Shown here: positions 39,649 to 47,201 of the stretch, in pieces
How positions within the stretch are numbered: position 1 is the first letter of the stretch
Layout of the letters: each line of letters begins with the position of its first letter
NCBI RefSeq assembly: GCF_000308675.1
Contig: NZ_BAGE01000053.1
Location: forward strand, 186,001 to 250,000
Length of the DNA: 64,000 bases
Reading direction: 5' to 3'
From: Nocardia paucivorans NBRC 100373
GTDB lineage: Bacteria; Actinomycetota; Actinomycetes; Mycobacteriales; Mycobacteriaceae
Program-made: the position numbers and the translations under genes
The notes under the pieces: model-generated
Database searches by the model: none
Seen by the model: the letters and a program-made list of their open reading frames with translations, nothing else
Told to the model about the DNA's origin: nothing

Positions 39649-40572
39649 ATGACCGTCGACAACGCCAACGCCACCGTGGTGAAACTCGGCTCCCGTATCG
39701 GAGCCCGGATCGACAATGTACGGCTCGGCGCCGACCTCGACCCGGCCACCGTCGACACCATCCACCGAGCGCTGCTCGAGCACAAGGTGATCTTCTTCCG
39801 GGGTCAGCACCACCTGGACGAAGACGGGCAGTACGAATTCGCCCGCCTGCTCGGCACCCCGACCACTCCGCACCCCACCGTCACGTCCAAAGGGGAGAAA
39901 ACCCTCGCCATCGATTCGGAGTACGGGCGGGCCAACAGTTGGCATTCCGATGTCACCTTCGTGGACCGCATCCCCAAGGCGTCCATTCTGCGGGCGGTGC
40001 ACCTGCCTCCCTACGGCGGATCCACGACATGGGCGTCGACCGTCGCCGGCTACGAATCGTTACCTGAACCGTTGCGGGTGCTCGCCGAGAACCTGCGCGC
40101 GGTGCACACCAACACCTACGACTACGCGGCCCGGCACGGGCAGCAACCCGACGAAAAGGCCCGCGAATACCGCGCCGAGTTCGAATCCACCCTCTACGAG
40201 ACCGAACACCCCGTCGTCCGGGTCCACCCGGAGACCGGCGAACGCGCCCTGTTGCTCGGCCACTTCGTAAAAGAATTCATCGGTCTCAACTCGACCGAAT
40301 CGCAGGCCCTGTTCCGGCTCCTACAGGATCGGGTGATCCGGCTGGAGAACACCGTCCGCTGGAACTGGTCCGACGGTGACGTGGCGATCTGGGACAACCG
40401 CGCCACCCAGCACTACGCTATCGACGACTACGACGGTCAACCCCGCCGACTCACCCGCATCACCCTCGCCGGTGATATCCCGGTGGGCGTGAACGGCGAA
40501 ACCAGCCGAGTCATCAGCGGCGACGCCGATCACTACTCGGTTATCGATGAACCACAGCTCATCGCCTCCTGA
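39649..40572 (+). CDS. TauD/TfdA-family 2-oxoglutarate dioxygenase
   Basis: A 307-residue Fe(II)/2-oxoglutarate dioxygenase. Iron ligands are H99 and D101 in NSWHSDVTF and H255 in ATQHYAIDDY; the 2-oxoglutarate-binding arginine is in QPRRLTRITLAG (around 266-270). LEHKVIFFRGQHHLDEDGQY and GGSTTWAS are standard TauD segments. Members desulfonate taurine or cleave alkyl sulfates, releasing sulfite or sulfate. GAAGGTG lies 6 nt before ATG 39649. In this sulfur island it is most likely an alkylsulfonate or alkylsulfate dioxygenase; it is not clearly TauD itself. Confidence 0.88.
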   Translation: MTVDNANATVVKLGSRIGARIDNVRLGADLDPATVDTIHRALLEHKVIFFRGQHHLDEDGQYEFARLLGTPTTPHPTVTSKGEKTLAIDSEYGRANSWHSDVTFVDRIPKASILRAVHLPPYGGSTTWASTVAGYESLPEPLRVLAENLRAVHTNTYDYAARHGQQPDEKAREYRAEFESTLYETEHPVVRVHPETGERALLLGHFVKEFIGLNSTESQALFRLLQDRVIRLENTVRWNWSDGDVAIWDNRATQHYAIDDYDGQPRRLTRITLAGDIPVGVNGETSRVISGDADHYSVIDEPQLIAS

Positions 40573-40916
40573 CGAGAAACGGCCGGGTCCGATTGCGATC
40601 CCGACGAGAACGAACCTCGTCGGCCGCCGGGCCCGGCCGCAGATTCCCGTACGGTCCCGAGGAGGGGCGGAGAATCGCATCCACCTCGATGCTTTTGCCA
40701 TGTCCTGAATTGGGCATCAATCCCGAACCCAAGGTATAGATCAGTTTGATGCGAATATCTTTATACCTAAATCTGTAAAATTGCTCCTGCCGGATCACCG
40801 AACCGTGAGCAATGGGGCCGGGAGACCGCTCACCGCGCTCTGTCGTCCTGCGCCGATACAGGGCGCGGTGATCACCGCCCGGTTCACGGGGAATATCGCC
40901 GATGGTCGAACCTCAC
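40573..40916. other. Convergent intergenic region with hairpin and an AT-rich patch
   Basis: Between the 3' ends of the TauD-like and MFS genes. CGACGAG (40602-40608) and CTCGTCG (40616-40622) form a 7-bp hairpin, a likely terminator for the dioxygenase gene. At 40728-40790 base composition drops sharply to AT-rich, and AGGTATA (40732-40738) and TATACCT (40762-40768) are inverted repeats. This patch looks unlike its neighbours and might be a relic promoter, an operator or a recombination scar. No gene is supported. Confidence 0.4.
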
Positions 40917-42188
40917 TCAGCGAGCAAGCGTCCGCGCCGATCCATGTCGGGCAGGTACGGTGGAACCCTTTCGAGGGAATCGATCCACACGGTGGAGCGC
41001 AAACGCCCCCACCGCACCGACAGCGATCAACCCGACCCAGACCGCCCGGTCGAGACCGGCGTCGCGGGCCGCATCGACAATCGCGCCCGTGGCCAGATTG
41101 CCCATCAGGATCCCGATGCCGACCACGGTGTTGTAGCACCCGTAGTGCGTGGCCACCAGCCGATTCCCCGCCAGCGACACAACGGTGTCCATCTCGAACG
41201 GGAAAACCGCCGCCGTACCGATCGCGAGCAAGGCGGCCGCCATGAGCAGCGCGCCGATGGCCATGATCACCCCGAATCGTTGCGCGTCCGGAACGATCAC
41301 CAATGGCAGGAACGCCACCGCCAGCACTCCCATACCGACAACCAGGGCGCGGCCACTCCCCCACCGGGACCGGAACCACGCGGTGATCCGCAGCTGACCG
41401 GCCACGGCGACGACTCCCGACACCACGAATACCGCGGAGGTCACCGCCTGCGCACGATCGCCCGCGATGTACTCCGCCTGCAACGGCAGCGCGAGATACA
41501 CCTGGAACGACAGCACGTACGAACCGATCATGGCCGCCGCGAACGCCATGAACTTCCGATTGCCGACCACGGTGCGCCAGTCCTCGAGAACCGACTTCCG
41601 TTCGACCGGTTCCGCGCCGCGCCGTGCGGGCAGAGCGAACAGTTGCGCCACGGTCAGCACCGCGAACACCGTGGCCGCCGCAAGGGCCGTGATCCGGAAG
41701 TCCACGGCGAGCAGGGCCAGCCCGACCAACGGCCCGATCAGAATGCCGGCCTGATAGAAGATGTTGAACACGGCGAACGCCTCCACGCGACGTTCCCCCG
41801 CGTCGGCTGCCAGATACGCCCGCACGGCGGGGTTGAACAACGCGCCCGCGAAGCCCGTGGCCGCCGAGGCGATCAACAGACCGGGCAGGGAGGTGGCGAA
41901 GACGAGCAGTGCGAAACCGGCGGTGCGCAGCAGGCATCCGGCGACGATCAGCGGCTTGTAGCCGAACCGATCGGCCAGGGTGCCGCCCACCAGAAACATC
42001 CCCTGCTGGGAGAAGTTGCGTATGCCCAGCACCAGCCCGACCGCCCAGGCCGCCAACCCGAGCGGTCCGGCGAGGTATCCGGCCAGATACGGCATCAGCA
42101 TGTAGAAGCCGAGGTTGATACCGAACTGGTTGATCATCAGCAGACGCGCCGGTGTGTCGAACGCGCGGAACCTGTCGAGCACCGTCAT
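40917..42188 (-). CDS. Major facilitator superfamily transporter
   Basis: A 423-residue MFS protein with about 12 hydrophobic helices. The loop 2-3 motif appears as GGTLADRFGYKPLIVAG, and INQFGINLGFYMLMPYLAGY opens the first helix. Similar to the YdeE/multidrug-type MFS group. Its ATG overlaps the stop of the cysteine synthase-like gene (ATGA), so it probably exports or imports that enzyme's product or a related amino acid. The C-terminal tail is basic and cytoplasmic. Substrate unknown. Confidence 0.87.
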   Translation of the reverse strand: MTVLDRFRAFDTPARLLMINQFGINLGFYMLMPYLAGYLAGPLGLAAWAVGLVLGIRNFSQQGMFLVGGTLADRFGYKPLIVAGCLLRTAGFALLVFATSLPGLLIASAATGFAGALFNPAVRAYLAADAGERRVEAFAVFNIFYQAGILIGPLVGLALLAVDFRITALAAATVFAVLTVAQLFALPARRGAEPVERKSVLEDWRTVVGNRKFMAFAAAMIGSYVLSFQVYLALPLQAEYIAGDRAQAVTSAVFVVSGVVAVAGQLRITAWFRSRWGSGRALVVGMGVLAVAFLPLVIVPDAQRFGVIMAIGALLMAAALLAIGTAAVFPFEMDTVVSLAGNRLVATHYGCYNTVVGIGILMGNLATGAIVDAARDAGLDRAVWVGLIAVGAVGAFALHRVDRFPRKGSTVPARHGSARTLAR

Positions 42189-43303
42189 ACCCCCCGGCTC
42201 CCCCCGAGAGCATGGGCCCGCGGATCCACCACGGTGGTGCAGCGGGTCCACGATGTCACCACCGTGTCGGTGGGATGTGCGATGGTGTCCGGTTCGACAG
42301 GCGGATCGATACCGAGCAGGCCATGTTCTTCGCAGTAGGCATCGTTGTAGACCGTGTCGAAGTAGCGGTGCGGACCGTCCGGGAACACCGCTGCGATATG
42401 GGTGTCGGGGTCGTGTACCCGAGCCGCCCACCCCGCCACCAATGCCACGGCGCCGACGCTCCATCCACCGCCGGCGTGATAGCGCCCCATCAGGGTGCGG
42501 CTCGCCCACACCGCTTCCGCGGGCGCGACCCAGTGCACTTCGTCGAAGGCGGCGTAGTCCACATTGCGCGGATGGATGCTCGAGCCCAGGCCGCGCATGA
42601 GCCGTGGACCGGCCGGCTGACCGAAAATGGTGGACGAAACCGTGTCCACCCCGATCAGTTGGAGATCGGGATTGAAGCGCCGCAGCACTCGCGCGATCCC
42701 TGCCGAATGGCCGCCGGTGCCGACCGCGCACACCAGGACATCGACACCACCGAGCTGTTCGACGAGTTCGAGGGCGAGGGGTTCGTAGCCGGCCACATTG
42801 TCCGGGTTGTTGTACTGGTCGGGGCACCAGGCGTCGGGGTCGGCGGCCGACAACTCGGCCACCCGATCGCGGCGCGCCTGTTGCCAGCCACCCACCGGAT
42901 GCGGTTCGGTCACCATCTCCACATTCGCCCCGTACGCGGTGAGCATTCGCGCGACGATCGGTTCCAGTTCGACATCGGTCACCACGGTCACCGGGTGCCG
43001 GTACACCAGACCGGCCAGCGCCAGACCCAGGCCCAGGGTACCGCTGGTGGATTCGATGATTCGGGCTCCGGGAGCGAGATCACCGCGCCGTTCGGCCGAA
43101 CGCACCATGTGCAGGGCGGGGCGGTCCTTCATACCGCCGGGATTGTGTCCTTCCAGTTTGGCCCAGAATCCTCGACCGGCGGGGGCCAGCGGCTCGCCCA
43201 CCCACAGGACGGGGGTGTTGCCGACCAATCCGGGCAGGTGCCGTACCGGGTCGGGTAGGGAAACAGCGGGGGTGGTGGCCGGGTCGACCACTGCCTTGTT
43301 CAT
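42185..43303 (-). CDS. Cysteine synthase/cystathionine beta-synthase-family PLP enzyme
   Basis: A 372-residue fold-type II PLP enzyme: LPGLVGNTPVLWVGEPL, the Schiff-base lysine K59 in NPGGMKDRPALHM, the ESTSGTLGLGLAL substrate loop, and the phosphate-binding AVGTGGHSAGIAR. The PLP lysine context (GGMKDR rather than the CysK version SVKDR) and a C-terminal extension (YNDAYCEEHGLLG onward) set it apart from housekeeping CysK. It resembles cysteine synthase-like enzymes encoded with MFS exporters. It likely condenses an activated serine with sulfide or another nucleophile. ATG 43303 is preferred over an ATG-less longer frame. Confidence 0.85.
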   Translation of the reverse strand: MNKAVVDPATTPAVSLPDPVRHLPGLVGNTPVLWVGEPLAPAGRGFWAKLEGHNPGGMKDRPALHMVRSAERRGDLAPGARIIESTSGTLGLGLALAGLVYRHPVTVVTDVELEPIVARMLTAYGANVEMVTEPHPVGGWQQARRDRVAELSAADPDAWCPDQYNNPDNVAGYEPLALELVEQLGGVDVLVCAVGTGGHSAGIARVLRRFNPDLQLIGVDTVSSTIFGQPAGPRLMRGLGSSIHPRNVDYAAFDEVHWVAPAEAVWASRTLMGRYHAGGGWSVGAVALVAGWAARVHDPDTHIAAVFPDGPHRYFDTVYNDAYCEEHGLLGIDPPVEPDTIAHPTDTVVTSWTRCTTVVDPRAHALGGSRGV

Positions 43304-43390
43304 CGATATCGCTTTCGGTGTCGCCACCACGTGCGCGCGGTGTACATGACATATGCGGGCAGCGGGCACCGGCCGACGACAGGTCGGCCT

Positions 43391-43410
43391 GACGCTGACC
43401 GATCAGCGTC
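43391..43410. terminator. Perfect 8-bp hairpin between two minus-strand genes
   Basis: GACGCTGA (43391-43398) and TCAGCGTC (43403-43410) with a 4-nt CCGA loop. It overlaps the last codons of the small membrane protein gene and lies 90 bp before the cysteine synthase-like gene, consistent with attenuation or termination between them. Confidence 0.4.
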
Positions 43411-43867
43411 GTGCGATACAGAAACGTGTCAGTATGCCGCGGCCACTCACCGCGGGCCCCGGCGTATCCGGCGGGGCCCGTACGGCACCGGACATACCGC
43501 CGAGGGCCGCCGACGCGATCACGGCGACGACGAGGAAGAACAACATCGACAGGTGCGGCGACGGCGCACTCGCAACGGTTTCCGGAAGCGTGGACTCGAC
43601 GAGGCAGTGCAAGATATGCGAGCCGCAGGGGTGGATACCTTCGTGGTCGAACAGGCCATCGATCCGGGCGACCGATCCGGATATCGCCCGGACCGCCGCG
43701 CCCTCGTGGGAATGCTCGACCACCATCGACGGTTCGGGCCCGTCGGCCATCACGTGGGTCTGCTCCTCGCCGCAGAGCCCGCAGTTCACCGTCAGCACCA
43801 TGAGCAGAACGACCACGAGCCCGGCAAGGACCGAGCCCCGCCGTCGTAGCCGATCGATATGTGTCAT
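43403..43867 (-). CDS. Small membrane protein of unknown function
   Basis: A 154-residue protein with two membrane segments, LAGLVVVLLMVLTVNCGLCG near the N terminus and HLSMLFFLVVAVIASAALGG near the C terminus. They flank an extracytoplasmic loop of about 70 residues with three cysteines and several histidines (HSHEGAAVRA, HPCGSHILHCLVES). The His/Cys content could bind a metal, but no motif is defined. It resembles small actinobacterial membrane proteins of unknown role. I chose ATG 43867; a longer frame upstream has no homology. It lies upstream of, and on the same strand as, the cysteine synthase-like/MFS pair. Confidence 0.65.
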   Translation of the reverse strand: MTHIDRLRRRGSVLAGLVVVLLMVLTVNCGLCGEEQTHVMADGPEPSMVVEHSHEGAAVRAISGSVARIDGLFDHEGIHPCGSHILHCLVESTLPETVASAPSPHLSMLFFLVVAVIASAALGGMSGAVRAPPDTPGPAVSGRGILTRFCIARR

Positions 43868-44039
43868 GGCCGTCCGATCCACCGTGTCTCCGGGCCCGTC
43901 CCCGTGAGCGTATCCCGCAGGGACGCGGCGCAATATCGTTGTCGACAGCGCCGACCCGAAGTTCACAATATACCCCTCCCGGGTATGAACACAATGCGCC
44001 GGCGGGAGGAGAAGCGCACGGAATCCCGGCCGGCCCGGC

Positions 44040-44549
44040 TCAGCCGCGTTCGAGCTCGATTTTCATTCGTTCCAGGGTGCGACGAATATTGCCGCGTTGA
44101 TACTCGTCGAATCCCCGTTTACCGGTGGCCACCCGGTCGAACCACAGCGCCGGCGTATCCGGCCACCCGGTGCGGTCGTCGTACCACGTTTCGGTGATCC
44201 GCGTACCCCCTTCGACCGGCTCGAACCGGTACTCCCAGGTGGCGACGGCCACCGGCAGTACCGGTCGGACCACACCGAATCGTCGCACCTCGAAGGCGAA
44301 CCGAACACCCCGCTCGGCGGCGGTAACGGTGCATTCGGTTTTCCAGCGCATGGGGCCGCGTCGGTTCGAGCCGATGAATATCATCCCGACGTAGGCGGGT
44401 TGCCCGGGACGAGGAACGACGGCACCGGTGTTCTCGGGACTCCAACGCGGCATCTGCGTCACATCGCTCACTGCATCGTAGGCGGTCACCGGGTCGACGG
44501 CGACAACAATGCTGTCGGATACCTGCATCGTCCGGGTTGTCTTCGGCAT
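44040..44549 (-). CDS. SRPBCC-fold (START-like) protein
   Basis: A 169-residue polyketide cyclase/START-like protein: VSDSIVVAVDPVTAYDAVSD, TQMPRWSPENTGA, then a beta-rich middle (ATWEYRFEPVEGGTRITETW) and a long C-terminal helix (GNIRRTLERMKIELER) that closes the hydrophobic pocket. Such proteins bind or transform small hydrophobic ligands. It sits between the membrane protein and an LLM monooxygenase gene, all on the minus strand. No catalytic residues can be assigned. Confidence 0.8.
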   Translation of the reverse strand: MPKTTRTMQVSDSIVVAVDPVTAYDAVSDVTQMPRWSPENTGAVVPRPGQPAYVGMIFIGSNRRGPMRWKTECTVTAAERGVRFAFEVRRFGVVRPVLPVAVATWEYRFEPVEGGTRITETWYDDRTGWPDTPALWFDRVATGKRGFDEYQRGNIRRTLERMKIELERG

Positions 44550-44666
44550 ACCTCGCTCCTCACGATCCCGTCCGATCAGATCCTAGGCAGCGTCCACACC
44601 GGATGCCGGGCGGTTTCGGGACCGGGCCCGAACGCGACCTCCGACCGACGGAACCCATTATCGGTT

Positions 44667-45716
44667 CTACTCGCCGGCGAGCAGTCGTAGCGTCTGTTCC
44701 CGGGCCGGAGCGGTGGTGGGGTCGGTGCCGGTGAAGGCACTGCCGATAGGACTGACCATGACCTCGTCCACGTCGTATTCCGCGGCCAGTTCCGCAATCC
44801 GGCGACGGGATTCGGCCGGGGTGCCGATCACCCATTCGGCCCGCATCGCATCCAGGAAAACCTGATGGGCGGGTGGAATTTCGACTTGTTCCGCTTCCTC
44901 GACCAATCGCAACGGCGCCAGGGGCGCGCCGGTACGCAACGCCAGGAGGGTGAGCATCTGGGCCCGCGCCAGTCGTTCGGCCTCCTCCATCGTCTCGGCC
45001 ACACAGGCGTTGACGGTGAGGAAGGTGCGTGGCTCCTTCAACTCCGGCGATGGCCGGAAGGTGGAACGGTAGAGCTCGAGCGCCTCGGCGGTGCCCTGTC
45101 CGGTGAAATGATGGGCGAAAACGTACGGCATCCCTTTCTCCGCGGCCAGGCGCGCGGAGTAGTCGGAGGAACCGAGTAGCCATATCGTCGGCACCGACGT
45201 CGCCTGTGGGGTGGCATGTAGTTCGTGGTGGCGTCCGCCCACGGAGATCGCCACTCCGGAGCGGTCCATCATGGCGAGCACATTGTCGACGTACTCCGGG
45301 AAGCGGGTGATGTTCTCCTCGCTCACTCCCCCGGCCCCGTGCCGCAGCGCCCACCCGGTGACCGGGTCGGTTCCCGGCGCGCGGCCGATACCCAGGTCGA
45401 TCCGCCCTGGGAAGGCCGCCTCGAGCAGCGCGAACTGTTCGGCCACGACGAGCGGGGCGTGGTTGGGCAACATCACCCCACCCGAACCCACCCGCATCCG
45501 TGTGGTGGCCGAGGCCAACAGGCCGATGAGCACCGGCGGGTTGGTCGCCGCCACCGCGGGCATGTTGTGATGTTCGGCCACCCAATAGCGCACATATCCG
45601 AGCTCTTCGGCCACCTTCGCCAGTTTCAGCGATGCCTGGATGGCGTCGCCGCTGGATTGATCGGTGCGCACCGGCACCAGGTCGAGGACGGACAGAGCGG
45701 GCGAAGACGAATCCAT
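44667..45716 (-). CDS. Luciferase-like (LLM) flavin-dependent monooxygenase, MsnO8-type
   Basis: A 349-residue bacterial luciferase-fold protein: LSVLDLVPVRTDQSSGDAIQ, GYVRYWVAEHHNMPAVAATN, MRVGSGGVMLPNHAPLVVAE and FPGRIDLGIGRAPGTDPVTG. It is clearly related to the enzyme at 30494 and likewise lacks the NtaA insertion. It uses reduced flavin and O2 for oxidation of an unknown compound. Start codons at 45716, 45725 and 45749 are possible; I take ATG 45716, which directly precedes the conserved N terminus. Divergent from the SDR at 45854. Confidence 0.85.
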   Translation of the reverse strand: MDSSSPALSVLDLVPVRTDQSSGDAIQASLKLAKVAEELGYVRYWVAEHHNMPAVAATNPPVLIGLLASATTRMRVGSGGVMLPNHAPLVVAEQFALLEAAFPGRIDLGIGRAPGTDPVTGWALRHGAGGVSEENITRFPEYVDNVLAMMDRSGVAISVGGRHHELHATPQATSVPTIWLLGSSDYSARLAAEKGMPYVFAHHFTGQGTAEALELYRSTFRPSPELKEPRTFLTVNACVAETMEEAERLARAQMLTLLALRTGAPLAPLRLVEEAEQVEIPPAHQVFLDAMRAEWVIGTPAESRRRIAELAAEYDVDEVMVSPIGSAFTGTDPTTAPAREQTLRLLAGE

Positions 45717-45853
45717 ATCCCACATCATCCTCGACCCGATACCGGCCATCCCACTGAGCGAGCCCTATCCCGCCCGCATCGTGCTCGTCGGGGCATGCTG
45801 GGGGTGACCGAGGCCACACGATACACCGGCCGCCATCGATCTCAGGAGCACTC

Positions 45854-46660
45854 ATGACCACATTGCAGCGCTACACCGACCGACGCGTTCTCGTCACGGG
45901 CGGCGGATCGGGTATCGGCCAGGCGACGGTCTTGCGCATTCTCGCCGAGAACGGCCATGTCGTCGCCGCCGATATCAGCGAGGCAGGTCTGAAGGACACC
46001 CTCGCCAAGGCCGGTGAGTACGCCGATCGTCTACACACCCGGGTCGTGGACGTCGCCGACGAGGAATCGGTGAACACCGGCGTGGCCGCGGCCGTCGACA
46101 CACTGGGGGGGTTGGACACCCTGGTGAATGCCGCGGGCATCCTGCGTTCGGGGCATTTCGAGCAGACCGGTTTGGCCGATTTCGAGCAGGTGCTGCGGGT
46201 CAACCTCATCGGAACCTTCCTCGTCACCCGGGCCGCGATCCCCGCATTGCGTGAGGGCAACGGCCCGGCGGTGGTGAACTTCAGTTCCACCTCGGCCACT
46301 TTCGCCCACCCCTACATGTCCGCCTACGCGGCCTCCAAGGCCGGCGTGCAGGCGATGACCCATGCCCTCGCCCTGGAGTTCGCCAAACAGGGCATTCGTT
46401 TCAACGCGGTCCAGCCGGGTTCCATCTCCTCCGGGATGACCGACGGCACCGGCGAATCGAAACAGAGCGTGGGCCCCGGACTGCCCGCCGATGCGGATTT
46501 CGGCCTGTTCGGGAAGATCACCCCCGTACTGCCGCTGGAGAACGGGGGCATTTTCGCCCGACCGGATGCCGTCGCCGGTGTGGTGGCCATGCTCGGCTCC
46601 CCCGACGCCTACTTCATTACCGGGACCGAGGTGCGGATCGACGGCGGAACACATATGTGA
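45854..46660 (+). CDS. Short-chain dehydrogenase/reductase (FabG-like)
   Basis: A 268-residue classical SDR: NAD(P) motif VTGGGSGIGQATVL, ADIS acidic end of strand 2 (NAD preference), LVNAAGILRSGH, active-site Ser in NFSSTSATFAH, catalytic YAASKAG, and the C-terminal FITGTEVRIDGGTHM. It oxidises or reduces a hydroxy/keto substrate, soluble in the cytoplasm. An extra segment of about 15 residues near 200 (GTGESKQSVGPGLPADADF) precedes the C-terminal helix. Divergently transcribed from the LLM monooxygenase. Confidence 0.9.
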   Translation: MTTLQRYTDRRVLVTGGGSGIGQATVLRILAENGHVVAADISEAGLKDTLAKAGEYADRLHTRVVDVADEESVNTGVAAAVDTLGGLDTLVNAAGILRSGHFEQTGLADFEQVLRVNLIGTFLVTRAAIPALREGNGPAVVNFSSTSATFAHPYMSAYAASKAGVQAMTHALALEFAKQGIRFNAVQPGSISSGMTDGTGESKQSVGPGLPADADFGLFGKITPVLPLENGGIFARPDAVAGVVAMLGSPDAYFITGTEVRIDGGTHM

Positions 46661-46853
46661 CCACGGGGCGCCGGACGCCGGCGATCCGATACCGCGGCTG
46701 TAGGACGGCATGTTTCGCGAACGGCCGGCAATCGTCCGGCTCCACACCTACGATGATGCCCACTATCGGTCACCTTTGTCCGGTAGGCGGGGACGGCGAT
46801 TCGATATCGCCGAACCACCCGGCGCGGCAAGTAGATCGAGAGCCATCGGATGA

Positions 46854-47060
46854 GTGGATGGGCAAAAGCGCTTGCGGGCGGCCGGGGTGCCGTGCGAGAC
46901 CGTTGTGATCCCGGGCGCATTCCACGGTTTCCATGAGATCCATTCCACGGTTTCCATGAGATCAAGGCCACCGCGGCCGTCACCCGGTCGGTGTTCGCCG
47001 GCCAGTGTGCGAGCCTGCGCGCGGCTCTGTTCGACCGATGGGACGCCGAATACGTTCCAC
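46854..47060 (+). pseudogene. Alpha/beta hydrolase 3' relic broken by a 23-bp tandem duplication
   Basis: The first frame reads KRLRAAGVPCETVVIPGAFH followed by GFHEI, the catalytic-His end of a lipase/acetyl esterase-type alpha/beta hydrolase. The frame is lost at a 23-bp tandem duplication (46918-46963). Continuing in the frame shifted by 23 nt gives ATAAVTRSVFAGQCASLRAA and LFDRWDAE, the expected C-terminal helix. So the duplication itself explains the frameshift. The 5' part of the gene is missing. Non-functional. Confidence 0.75.
46918..46963. repeat. 23-bp perfect tandem duplication
   Basis: Two adjacent identical copies of a 23-bp unit beginning CATTCCACGGTTTCC (46918-46940 and 46941-46963) inside the hydrolase relic. 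It has the appearance of replication slippage or a duplication scar. Confidence 0.95.
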
Positions 47061-47201
47061 AGTGTCGGCCGCCACGAGGCATCGAGGGGCGACATCCGCG
47101 CGCGAAACTGGTACACATCGAAGTAGAACCTGTTCTAGGTCGACGTGTACCGTCTGCCGGACCAGGGACCACGACGCGCCCCACGACCCGAGCGAGAGAT
47201 T

